Assembly (NCBI GenBank): GCA_964420605.1 | Contig: CAYQUC010000040.1 | Location: 1 to 28,070, forward strand | Direction: 5' to 3' | DNA: 28,070 nucleotides | Source of the DNA: CAYQUC01 sp964420605 | GTDB lineage: Bacteria > Pseudomonadota > Gammaproteobacteria > UBA6429 > Thiohalophilaceae | Shown here: piece after piece, positions 15,108 through 22,998 of the stretch | Position numbering within the stretch: position 1 is the first letter of the stretch | Layout of the letters: every line of letters starts with the position of its first letter | Notes under the pieces: generated by a model | Told to the model about the DNA's origin: nothing | What the model saw: the letters and a program-made list of their open reading frames with translations, nothing else | Databases searched by the model: none | Translations under genes and position numbers: made by a program

Positions 15108-16205
15108 ATGAATCAACACCTACAAATAAACATTGATTTAGATAGTATTCACACTATTTGTATTAATTGTTGTGGCTTAGTTGGAGATGTTTTTATCCGA
15201 GTTCCTGTTATTGAGGCATTAAAATCTAAATTTAAAAATGCAAAAATAATCACTATTGTTGATCCTCGTGCTTATACTGTATTAGAAAATCAACCGTGCA
15301 TTGATGAAATTATAATTTACAATCGAGATAAAATACCTCGGTTTAAGTATATTAGTAATTTTTTAAAAACAATAATGACGCTGCGACAATATAACATTGA
15401 TTTAGTTGTTGATTTATATTCAGGTGGAACGTCAGCACTAATATCAAAATTAATATGTAAACGTTATAGACTTGGTTTTGCCAATACTAAAAGATTACGC
15501 AAGGCGAATAATATCTTAGTTGAGTCTCCCAGTTTTTGTGGTCAATGGAGCCAGGAGTTTGGAAAAATGTTGGCTCCACTTGGAATAAAGCATAGCGAAG
15601 TGAGAAAAGGTGCAAGTTATTATTGCAATGTTGACAATATAAATGCTGCAAAAAAATACATTAATAATTGTAATGATAAGTACATAACGTTAAATCTCGG
15701 TACTGGTGATGTGCGAAAAAATTGGCCAGTAGAGAATTATGTAAGCTTAATGTTGCGCTTAAATATAAAATACGGTTTTGTGCCACTTGTTGTCACTAAT
15801 CCTGGAATGGAACATTTAGCAAAGCAATTTGAAGAACAATACCAGAAACACGCTACTGTTATTCGTTTACCACTTTTGAGTTTAAATGAAGTTGGTGCTT
15901 TTATGATGATGAGTGACTTTGTTATTACCGGAGATACATCGTTGATGCACGTGAGTTTTGGATTAAAACGTCCAACATTGGTGTTATTTACCCATACTGT
16001 GCCAGAGTGGCACTTAGCTGAAGATTGCGCCTGTGAAGCATGTTTTACACCCGATGAAACCAATATAAATCATTGTGGTGTGCCCTGGGGGAAAAATGAT
16101 TTAGATATTAATTATGTCTACGGTCAGTTTGAATCACTTAAACGAAAAATATCGGTTTCTACGACAATATCGCCTGTATCTTGTCACAGACCTGCTCTAA
16201 ATTAA
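15108..16205 (+). CDS. Family-9 glycosyltransferase (heptosyltransferase-like), core assembly
   Basis: About 365 residues of the WaaF/WaaC superfamily are encoded. The opening TICINCCGLVGDVFIRVPVIEALK is the acceptor-side GT9 motif. LNLGTGDVRKNWP is the mid-protein nucleotide-side loop, and TGDTSLMHVSFGLKRPTLVLF is the donor-site loop. I favour the ATG at 15108. AGGGAG at 15091-15096 is 11 bases from it and 5 bases from an in-frame TTG at 15102, so TTG initiation is possible. An in-frame GTG at 15081 has no ribosome-binding site. It is clearly not a second WaaF, because it lacks the CSPCFKRxC tail. It may add a further heptose or another ADP- or nucleotide-linked sugar. Its last 47 bases overlap the tail of the opposing gene. 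Confidence 0.85.
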   Translation: MNQHLQINIDLDSIHTICINCCGLVGDVFIRVPVIEALKSKFKNAKIITIVDPRAYTVLENQPCIDEIIIYNRDKIPRFKYISNFLKTIMTLRQYNIDLVVDLYSGGTSALISKLICKRYRLGFANTKRLRKANNILVESPSFCGQWSQEFGKMLAPLGIKHSEVRKGASYYCNVDNINAAKKYINNCNDKYITLNLGTGDVRKNWPVENYVSLMLRLNIKYGFVPLVVTNPGMEHLAKQFEEQYQKHATVIRLPLLSLNEVGAFMMMSDFVITGDTSLMHVSFGLKRPTLVLFTHTVPEWHLAEDCACEACFTPDETNINHCGVPWGKNDLDINYVYGQFESLKRKISVSTTISPVSCHRPALN

Positions 16206-17253
16206 TCTTAGACATATCATCTGCATCTTCAATTGAAGGTGAAAACGCCATTAAGTTATTATTCGAATTCAATGTTTTCCAGCGAGTGGCGGTAGCTGAA
16301 CGACGGTTTGGATAAAAACCTGCGGTTGCTATGTCTAAAGCACCCGCAATGTGTAGTGGACCGGTGGAGCCACTGATGAAAAAATCAGCAATTGCTATGT
16401 GTTTAGTGAACTCAAGTAATCCTTTGTTGGAAATATAACGAATATAATTAGTAGTTTTTAGTAGGCTTATAACCTCTGTTACAGTGTTAGAGTCTTCGGG
16501 GCCTTCGCATAAAACAAATATGGCTTGTAAGTTACAGGCTAATAAATTAATTAAATCAGCATATTTGTGTGGCGGTAGATTATTAGCTGAACCACCTGAA
16601 CCAACGTGTACAAAAATAAGTTTATTTGATTTTGCTATATTATTTTTATCACAAAATAATTGTTTTGTATCCAAAACAGTTTTCTTTTGAAATTTAATTA
16701 ATGGCGTATTACTAACGCCATTAAATTTAATATTATTTTGTTCCAAATAATATTTTATTAAATCCAGATTATATTCAAATTCGGGCTTTAGTGATAGTGA
16801 TCGTCGTTGGCGTAGACGATGAGTATAAAATAACTGATCAACTTTTGTTGCCGGTGATACTCTAAATGGGATTTTAGAAAATAATAAGCCAATGGCAAGT
16901 GTCGCTGTAGTAAATAAACTAATTGATACGTCAATATTAATGGGTTTTAGTATTTTAATGGTATTTTTTATTGTGGTGATTGCTGAGTTAGAACGGGGGA
17001 TTGTAATGACTTCATCTATATAGTCACATAACTCGGCTATGGGTTTAGTATACTCCTGTGTTAACGCGATTATTTTAGCATTAGGTAGCGTTCTTTTTAT
17101 TAATTCAAAACTTGGAAGCGACAATACAAAATCCCCGAGTTTATCGGTTCTACAAATTAAAATGCATTTTGGTGCTGTTTTAGAGCTGTTCTGTTGATTG
17201 TCTTTCATGGAATTAATCATTATGACTATATTATATTTATTTCTATTGTACAT
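16159..17253 (-). CDS. Family-9 glycosyltransferase (heptosyltransferase-like), opposite strand
   Basis: This 364-residue GT9 protein has CRTDKLGDFVLSLPSFELIK near residues 34-53, the central FVHVGSGGSANNLPPHKYADL segment, and the donor loop SGSTGPLHIAGAL. LGFYPNRRSATATRW follows in the region that in relatives reads 'G.ygP.....T.W.P'. The specificity is unknown. Relatives of this type are often called heptosyltransferase III or simply ADP-heptose:LPS heptosyltransferases. The start is uncertain: ATGs at 17253, 17220 and 17208 are all in frame before the conserved region, and none has a convincing Shine-Dalgarno sequence. The first has AATAAGA upstream. The 3' end overlaps the convergent gene by 47 bases. 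The start is 72 bases from the divergent family-4 gene. Confidence 0.85.
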   Translation of the reverse strand: MYNRNKYNIVIMINSMKDNQQNSSKTAPKCILICRTDKLGDFVLSLPSFELIKRTLPNAKIIALTQEYTKPIAELCDYIDEVITIPRSNSAITTIKNTIKILKPINIDVSISLFTTATLAIGLLFSKIPFRVSPATKVDQLFYTHRLRQRRSLSLKPEFEYNLDLIKYYLEQNNIKFNGVSNTPLIKFQKKTVLDTKQLFCDKNNIAKSNKLIFVHVGSGGSANNLPPHKYADLINLLACNLQAIFVLCEGPEDSNTVTEVISLLKTTNYIRYISNKGLLEFTKHIAIADFFISGSTGPLHIAGALDIATAGFYPNRRSATATRWKTLNSNNNLMAFSPSIEDADDMSKINLEQVCDKIQAILS

Positions 17254-17325
17254 TTAATCTTATTGCAAATCACAGTATTTAAACTTAATATATTATTTTA
17301 ATAGCCACATTATAGTGAAATTATC

Positions 17326-18423
17326 TTGAATATATTAGTGTTATGTTTATCACCCGGAAAAGGCGGATTAGAGCTATATGCTCGCCGTTCAACAGAAATT
17401 GTTAATGAACTAGGGCATCAGTGTGTCACTGTGAGTAATAGTGATTCTACTGTTTTCAGCTCAAACAACGATTCAAACAATAATCTTTGTTATTCACTCA
17501 ATGTGTCTTTTCATTTGCTACCATTATATTCGGCGGTGAAACTAGCTCGAATAATTGATTCTAAAGAAATTGATGTTGTCCATATTCACTGGAGTCGGGA
17601 TTTTAACCTTGCTGTGTTTGCAAAATTATTAAGTTCACGCAATGTTAAATTAATTTATACACGGCATATGGCCATCACTCGTCATAAAGATGATATTTAC
17701 CATAATTTTTTATACCGGCATGTTGATCGTTTTGTGGTGATCACCAAACAATTAATGACCGAAGCAACTGAGTTTCTACCATTAACTAGCTCAAAAATTA
17801 AATTACTTTATCATGGACTTCATAAGCCGGAATCAAAATTGCTCAATTGCCAACAATTTAAATTACGGTCTAATGCAAAACCGATTTTACATGTAGCTAT
17901 ATTTAGTCGTATAGAAGAGGGTAAAGGGCAACATTTATTAGTCGAAGCGGTTAATAGACTGAGTAATAAAAATAAAGAAATCCATGTAACTGTAATTGGT
18001 CATGTTATGGATCAAACGTATTTTAAAGAATTACAGAAATCCATTAGCAATTACAATTTAACTGAGCAATTCCACTATCATCAATTTCTGGATAAAGCCG
18101 CATCGTATATGAGCTGTTTTGATGCAGTTGTATTGACCACTTATGCTGAAACTTTTGGTTTAGTATTAATTGAAGCCATGCAATCCGGAGTGGCAGTGAT
18201 AGGCAGTAATGCGGGCGGCGTTCCTGAAATTATAACTGATAAAGTTACCGGGCTATTATTTGAGTCAAAAGATGTAGAGTCGTTATCGAAAAAAATTGAA
18301 TATTATTATGATAATCCTGATTTACGAAAAGAGATTGCAATTCAAGGACAGCGCTTTGTTGAGCTTAATTTTTCAGAAGAACATCATAAAAAAGAATTAA
18401 ATGAGATATTGGAGGGGCTTTAA
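17326..18423 (+). CDS. Family-4 glycosyltransferase
   Basis: A 365-residue GT-B fold enzyme of family 4. The N-terminus MNILVLCLSPGKGGLELYARR has the glycine-rich loop of retaining GT4 enzymes. SRIEEGKGQHLLVEAV marks the start of the C-terminal domain. The E275-x7-E283 motif (ETFGLVLIEAM) and SNAGGVPEII complete the donor site. Such enzymes use UDP- or GDP-sugars to extend LPS cores or O-antigens. The sugar is not predictable. The start codon is TTG, with no alternative before the conserved opening and only a weak purine stretch upstream. It is flanked by minus-strand genes on both sides, so it must have its own promoter in the 72-base divergent gap. Confidence 0.87.
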   Translation: MNILVLCLSPGKGGLELYARRSTEIVNELGHQCVTVSNSDSTVFSSNNDSNNNLCYSLNVSFHLLPLYSAVKLARIIDSKEIDVVHIHWSRDFNLAVFAKLLSSRNVKLIYTRHMAITRHKDDIYHNFLYRHVDRFVVITKQLMTEATEFLPLTSSKIKLLYHGLHKPESKLLNCQQFKLRSNAKPILHVAIFSRIEEGKGQHLLVEAVNRLSNKNKEIHVTVIGHVMDQTYFKELQKSISNYNLTEQFHYHQFLDKAASYMSCFDAVVLTTYAETFGLVLIEAMQSGVAVIGSNAGGVPEIITDKVTGLLFESKDVESLSKKIEYYYDNPDLRKEIAIQGQRFVELNFSEEHHKKELNEILEGL

Positions 18424-18454
18424 ATTATATTCAACGTTTAGCTTCATGCTCAAC

Positions 18455-19546
18455 TTAGCTATCCGGATTTGGCCTTATTGTTTTAATGTTGTTATCGCTA
18501 CAAAATAAGTCCAATTTCTGTTTTACATCATTGAACGTAATTCTATCCATCGTTCCTGGATCGCGAACACGTGTACCCCAGGCAACCTCGTCCACCTTTT
18601 TACCGTATTTCGCCAATACGGCTTCATGGTATTTGCTAACAGTGTAGCGTTCACTGAGATACGGTTGAGCGCGTTTTGGATTTGTGGTGGCATATAGCCC
18701 AATAACGGGTAAATTTACTGCTGTTGCAATGTGTGCTGGTCCTGAGTCAGGACTCAATAACAGTTTAGCGCGTGACAGAATGGCACATAATTGTTTTAAG
18801 TTTGTTTCACCGATTAAGTTCATAATCTTAACGTTGGCATTATTCGTTATTTCTTCACCATAGTTTTTTTCTATTTCGGAGGGGCCACCGGTTAACACAA
18901 TAGTAAAACCATAATGTGCATGAGCATAATCTGCAATTTCAGCATAGTTTTTAGTATTCCAGTTTCGATATGCCATACTGGAACACGGGCTGATAATAAA
19001 AATGTTATTATTTGGTAATTGTTGCTTGGCATACTGCCGTGCTTCTGGCGGTATAGGCAAGTCCCATTCCATCACTCGATCGGCTAAACCCAGTGTTTCA
19101 ATAAAATTGAAAAAATTATCAATAACGTGCCCTGAACGAGATTTTTGTAGTTTATGATTAGTAAATAACCATTGTAGGTCTTTTGCTGAAGCTCGATCGA
19201 ATCCAAGTTTTATCTTGGCTGGGATGAATAAACTCGCGACACTGGCTCTTAATGACATTTGCATGTGTAATAGTACGTCAAAGGATTTATCTTTAAAAAT
19301 TCTTTGTAAGGAAATCATGGCCGAAAATCCTTTTGATTTATCAAATATGATAAACTTAATATTTGGGATATCGCATACTAGAGTATATTCGAGTTTTCCG
19401 ATAACCCAGGTAATGTCAGTGTTTGGCCAAAATTTTTGTATGGTACGCACCACTGGTAGCATATGGCATATGTCACCCACGGCTGACAAGCGAAGAATAC
19501 ATATACTATCGGGTTGCGCTAGTTGTGATTTTAAAGGTAATTTCAT
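18455..19546 (-). CDS. opsX: OpsX-type heptosyltransferase I
   Basis: This 363-residue family-9 enzyme is predicted to add the first heptose to Kdo. The opening SICILRLSAVGDICHMLPVV, the HMQMSLRASVASLFIPAKIKLGFD region and RASAKDLQWLFTN are close to OpsX of Haemophilus/Pasteurella and relatives, and differ from enterobacterial WaaC. The donor loop SPDSGPAHIATAVNLPVIGLY is intact. In Haemophilus, OpsX needs a phosphorylated Kdo acceptor, which fits the adjacent Kdo kinase gene. The start ATG is at 19544-19546. The divergent kdkA ATG is only five bases away, so the promoter must lie within kdkA coding sequence or read through from it. No clear Shine-Dalgarno sequence is visible. Confidence 0.88.
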   Translation of the reverse strand: MKLPLKSQLAQPDSICILRLSAVGDICHMLPVVRTIQKFWPNTDITWVIGKLEYTLVCDIPNIKFIIFDKSKGFSAMISLQRIFKDKSFDVLLHMQMSLRASVASLFIPAKIKLGFDRASAKDLQWLFTNHKLQKSRSGHVIDNFFNFIETLGLADRVMEWDLPIPPEARQYAKQQLPNNNIFIISPCSSMAYRNWNTKNYAEIADYAHAHYGFTIVLTGGPSEIEKNYGEEITNNANVKIMNLIGETNLKQLCAILSRAKLLLSPDSGPAHIATAVNLPVIGLYATTNPKRAQPYLSERYTVSKYHEAVLAKYGKKVDEVAWGTRVRDPGTMDRITFNDVKQKLDLFCSDNNIKTIRPNPDS

Positions 19547-19551
19547 TAGTT

Positions 19552-20286
19552 ATGGCTGTAAAAATAAATCAATCTGAGAATCAAATAATCCAATATGATG
19601 ATTCGATTTTCCCTGATCCTGATAATATCAGTTTTGACCCGATAGTTTTACAAAAACTTGAGCTTATTACCGGTAGTGCAAGTGGCCGGGGGACGGCCTA
19701 TTATTTATTAGTGTCGGGAGTTGAGCTGGTATTACGCAAATATCGCCGCGGTGGACTAATTTCAAAAATATTGAAAAATAAGTATTTTTGGAGCGGTTTA
19801 CAGCGAACTCGCCCGTGTCAAGAGTGGAATTTATTAAGTGATATGTTAAAATTGGGCTTACCCGTTCCTAGCCCGATTTCATACCGTGTTAGAAAGTTCA
19901 AACTGGTCTTTACATTTTTTTATGATGCGGACTTTATAATGACGCGAATCAAGAATGCAAATTCTTTATCTTCATTATTAATTGCAAGTGAATTGGACAA
20001 TAAAACCTGGGAGAAAATTGGAATTACAATTCGACGATTTCATAACCATGGTATTAATCACGCGGATCTTAATGCTCATAATATAATGATTGATGAGATG
20101 AATCAGGTATGGTTAATTGATTTCGATAAAGGTCGTAAAATGTTGCCCGCTATATCGTGGCAAAAATTAAACATAGCAAGATTAAAACGTTCGCTTTTAA
20201 AGTTAAATCAAATCGAGACTTCATTTCATTACTCCACTAAAAATTGGCAGGCATTACTTCGAGGTTATCAATCTGTTAAACATTAA
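19552..20286 (+). CDS. kdkA: 3-deoxy-D-manno-octulosonic acid (Kdo) kinase
   Basis: KdkA phosphorylates the Kdo residue of the LPS inner core with ATP at the cytoplasmic face of the inner membrane. The 244-residue protein matches the usual length (about 240). It has the kinase-like catalytic loop H170-A-D172-L-N174-x2-N177, then D190-F-D192 for metal binding, and ELVLRKYRRGGL, which carries a candidate ATP-binding lysine. The preceding SASGRGTAY resembles the family's glycine-rich loop. I start at the ATG at 19552. The longer open frame back to 19423 lies over opsX and lacks family similarity. A weak AAAGG lies about 14 bases upstream. waaA converges on it 21 bases past its stop. Confidence 0.92.
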   Translation: MAVKINQSENQIIQYDDSIFPDPDNISFDPIVLQKLELITGSASGRGTAYYLLVSGVELVLRKYRRGGLISKILKNKYFWSGLQRTRPCQEWNLLSDMLKLGLPVPSPISYRVRKFKLVFTFFYDADFIMTRIKNANSLSSLLIASELDNKTWEKIGITIRRFHNHGINHADLNAHNIMIDEMNQVWLIDFDKGRKMLPAISWQKLNIARLKRSLLKLNQIETSFHYSTKNWQALLRGYQSVKH

Positions 20287-20307
20287 ATTTATTCCAGTAT
20301 TATAAGT

Positions 20308-21570
20308 TTATTTTGGCGTTATAATTTTTTCAATTTCAGTTAAGTAGCTGTGTAACACGCTATTTTCCTGCTCCTGTACTACCTTACTGGCTGACTCAGA
20401 TAGCTGGGTTACCCGTTTGCTATTAGTCAATAATTGCTCGAAACTGTTATAGAGTTCTGCTTTATTTTTAACCTGGATAGCGGCATTATTTTCAAGTAGT
20501 AATTTACTTTCATCTTTAAAATTAAACATGTGTTGTCCAAAAATAATAGCCTTAGCTAATTGAGCGGGTTCAATAATATTTTGACCGCCATGTGATATTA
20601 ATGAACCGCCGATAAATATAAATTTTGCATCAATCATAAATTGCTTTAATTCTCCAACTGTATCAGCAATATAGACTTGAGTTGTAGTTGTAATCGCGTG
20701 GTTTTTGCTGCGTATTGATATATGTTCGGTTAGATTTTTTAATTGCTGTAAAATTGATGAAGCACGCTCTGGATGTCGCGGCACGATAACGAGCATTTCA
20801 TTGGTTACTATTTTATTTTTTATTAACTCCATCCAGAGAGTTGTTAACTGCAATTCTTCGTCTTGGTGAGTTGACGCAGCCAAGACATAAGGTCGTCCAA
20901 CAGGTATTGCTATTAATTTTTGATCGTTATTGCTTGATAACTTAATATTGCCCATTAGTTTTATTTTTGAGTCTAGTGCGCCTAGCTTTAAATAGCTCTG
21001 ATAATCTTCTGTTGAACGCGCTAGTATTAAGGTTACGTTTTTTAATGTATGTTTATATAACTGTAATATCCAGGGTTTTGCCGATGTAGTTCGGTGAGAT
21101 AAACGGGCGTTAATAATTATAATTGGTATGTTTTTCTGATGACTGTAATGAAATAAATTAGGCCATAATTCAGTTTCGACGATTAAAATACAGCGGGGTT
21201 GAAAGGCTAATATTATTTTTTGTACAGCCCATTTCCAATCTATCGGCATGTAATAATGATTAACCATTGGTAACGAAGCCATTTGATTTTTGACTATCTC
21301 TGCACCGGTATTGGTATTGCTGGTAATATTAATTTGAATATCTGGGTGGCGTTTAATTAATTGTTGAATCAACGGTATGACAGCAATTACTTCGCCAACG
21401 GAAGCTGCATGGATCCAAACCGGAGATGTTTGATTAGTTACGTTTTTAAATGTTGATATGCAAAATCGTTGCGTTAAATATCGATAATCCTTATATTTTA
21501 TAGCGCGAACAATTGTATAGATAACAATTATTGGGGTTAGCATTAAAATTAATAATTTGTATCGCCACAT
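20308..21570 (-). CDS. waaA: Kdo transferase WaaA (KdtA)
   Basis: WaaA transfers Kdo from CMP-Kdo to the lipid A precursor at the inner membrane. The 420 residues compare with 425 in E. coli. An N-terminal membrane anchor spans about residues 5-23. HAASVGE follows, with the catalytic base E60 at the same number as in E. coli. Also present are ETELWPNL, INARLSHRT, PRHPER in the CMP-Kdo region, and GGSLISHGGQNIIEPA near the C-terminus. All are typical of the GT30 family. Whether it adds one or two Kdo residues cannot be read directly. The presence of KdkA suggests a single phosphorylated Kdo (inference). The next gene upstream on its strand is lpxL, 257 bases away across a long hairpin. Confidence 0.96.
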   Translation of the reverse strand: MWRYKLLILMLTPIIVIYTIVRAIKYKDYRYLTQRFCISTFKNVTNQTSPVWIHAASVGEVIAVIPLIQQLIKRHPDIQINITSNTNTGAEIVKNQMASLPMVNHYYMPIDWKWAVQKIILAFQPRCILIVETELWPNLFHYSHQKNIPIIIINARLSHRTTSAKPWILQLYKHTLKNVTLILARSTEDYQSYLKLGALDSKIKLMGNIKLSSNNDQKLIAIPVGRPYVLAASTHQDEELQLTTLWMELIKNKIVTNEMLVIVPRHPERASSILQQLKNLTEHISIRSKNHAITTTTQVYIADTVGELKQFMIDAKFIFIGGSLISHGGQNIIEPAQLAKAIIFGQHMFNFKDESKLLLENNAAIQVKNKAELYNSFEQLLTNSKRVTQLSESASKVVQEQENSVLHSYLTEIEKIITPK

Positions 21571-21827
21571 TTTAGTCTGTCTTTTTTTTCACTGTGGTCA
21601 CATTAACTTAGAATAAATAAGCTAAAAAGTAAGCAGTGTATACGGTTAAGTAATGTTACTATCTATCGGATCTGAAATCGGTATAGCTTACTAAAGACTC
21701 GCTATTCGCCATCCATGGTCGCTCGACTGCTTTTTCCCTGAAACAGACGGTTTTTAGTAGGCTATGCCGATTCCATGTCCTCGCATTTGTGCACGCTAAA
21801 AAATTAACGTGACAGCAATATTTTATT
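21571..21827. other. Non-coding gap between lpxL and waaA
   Basis: No gene is supported here. The centre is occupied by a long imperfect hairpin (21668-21780), listed separately. The part next to waaA (21571-21660) is AT-rich and could hold a waaA promoter. The part next to lpxL (21797-21827) has T-rich runs on the plus strand. Confidence 0.5.
21668..21780. repeat. Long imperfect inverted repeat (hairpin)
   Basis: The arms 21674-21695 and 21753-21774 pair over 22 positions: 19 Watson-Crick, two T-G wobbles and one A-C mismatch on the plus strand. A few further pairs extend the stem outward to 21668/21780. The 57-base loop includes a small CCATCCATGG hairpin. Nothing resembling a U-tract follows directly. 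It may be a dispersed intergenic repeat of miniature inverted-repeat type, or a structured RNA. The sequence alone does not decide. Confidence 0.75.
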
Positions 21828-22772
21828 TTATTTTGTTTTATTTTTTATCGCATAAACATCGGCTTCACCGGCTGGCCGTGTTTTAAACCGTCGGTGAGCC
21901 CAAAAATATTGTTCTGGTGCTTTATTAATGGCATTCGCTATTAATTGATTTAGACGGGTGGCATCTGCCACATCACTACCCGATGGAAAATTATCTAACT
22001 CGGGTAAAATATCGAGTTGATACCCTTTATTGTTGGGTAAACGTCGATAGAAATACGGTACAAGAGCTGCCCCTGTAATTTTTGCAATTCGTGAGGCTGT
22101 TGTTAACGTGATTGTTTCTACCCCCATGAACGGCGCAAAGACACTTTGTTTCATTCCAAAATCTTGATCCACTGCATACCAGGTTACTTGATTTTCATTT
22201 AAGCCTTTTATCATGTTACGCAGTTCATAGGTCTGTACCATTTTTGTAGCCCAGCGTTTTCGGGAACGTTGTAAAAATTCTTCAAACAGAGGGTTATGGG
22301 CTTTTTTATAAACGACAATTAACGGTTGTTGTAAGGTCATCAGCGTGCCACCAATTTCCATCGATGTCATGTGCGCTGTAAATAAAATAACTCCTTTTTG
22401 TTTCTTAAGTGCAGAGTGAATATTCTCTAAGCCCGTAACATGCGATAATGCTAGTAATTTTTTTCTGGAGCCCCACCAACTATAAGCCGTTTCAACAATG
22501 CCAATGCCTGCGGATCGAAATGCCGCTTTAACTAGTAATTCTTGTTCAGTAGCTGATAATTTTGGAAAGCATAATTGAATATTCACTCGGGTAATGTGTG
22601 TTCTTTTGCTTATCAGGTGGTAAGCTATAAGTCCAAGAAAACGGCCTATTTTTAATAATACGGAATACGGTAAAAATGAAAACAATCTCAAAATAGAGAG
22701 GCCAAACCAAGTTAACCAAAATTTTGGATGACTGTAGTTTAAAAACCAGAATGCGGTGTTGTTCAGAGACAT
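21828..22772 (-). CDS. lpxL: Lipid A late acyltransferase (LpxL/HtrB family)
   Basis: This 314-residue inner-membrane acyltransferase adds a secondary fatty acid, usually laurate or myristate, to Kdo-containing lipid A precursor. It has a hydrophobic N-terminal region (about 17-52). The catalytic H134-x4-E139 motif is in FTAHMTSMEIG. YAVDQDFG, followed by FMGV.TITLTTASRIA, and the closing QYFWAHRRFKTRP block are also family signatures. The final motif, 'W.HRRFKtRP', is typical of LpxL more than LpxM, but the assignment between paralogs is not certain. Only one such gene is in the window. No Shine-Dalgarno sequence is evident before the ATG. Confidence 0.92.
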   Translation of the reverse strand: MSLNNTAFWFLNYSHPKFWLTWFGLSILRLFSFLPYSVLLKIGRFLGLIAYHLISKRTHITRVNIQLCFPKLSATEQELLVKAAFRSAGIGIVETAYSWWGSRKKLLALSHVTGLENIHSALKKQKGVILFTAHMTSMEIGGTLMTLQQPLIVVYKKAHNPLFEEFLQRSRKRWATKMVQTYELRNMIKGLNENQVTWYAVDQDFGMKQSVFAPFMGVETITLTTASRIAKITGAALVPYFYRRLPNNKGYQLDILPELDNFPSGSDVADATRLNQLIANAINKAPEQYFWAHRRFKTRPAGEADVYAIKNKTK

Positions 22773-22801
22773 AAATAATAATTTTGTATTAAATTAAGGT
22801 A

Positions 22802-22807
22802 ATTATA
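22802..22807 (-). promoter_or_regulatory. Candidate -10 element for lpxL
   Basis: A perfect TATAAT is read on the minus strand 30 bases before the lpxL ATG. A transcription start there would leave a leader of about 20-25 bases. No good -35 hexamer is found at 16-18 bases, so this is tentative. The rest of the gap up to 22998 holds no gene or other clear signal. Confidence 0.4.
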
Positions 22808-22998
22808 CAGTTTAGTGTACCTAGGAATAGTGTTTGTAACAACTTACGATGCTATAAAAAGCTTATTGAACTAAATTAGACAACCTTAGTGTTGCATAAG
22901 GCTTTAAAATTTCTATTATCGATTTTATAACAATTGCAAAAAGAACCCGATTCAATACTCGTGTTTAAGCTAGATGACTTGCTTACGCAAAGCTCAGG

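Noticed and set aside
19423..19551. A longer open frame that would extend KdkA by 43 residues at its N-terminus
   Set aside because: The extension lies antisense over the start of opsX, has no similarity to Kdo kinases, and the ATG at 19552 gives the normal family length.
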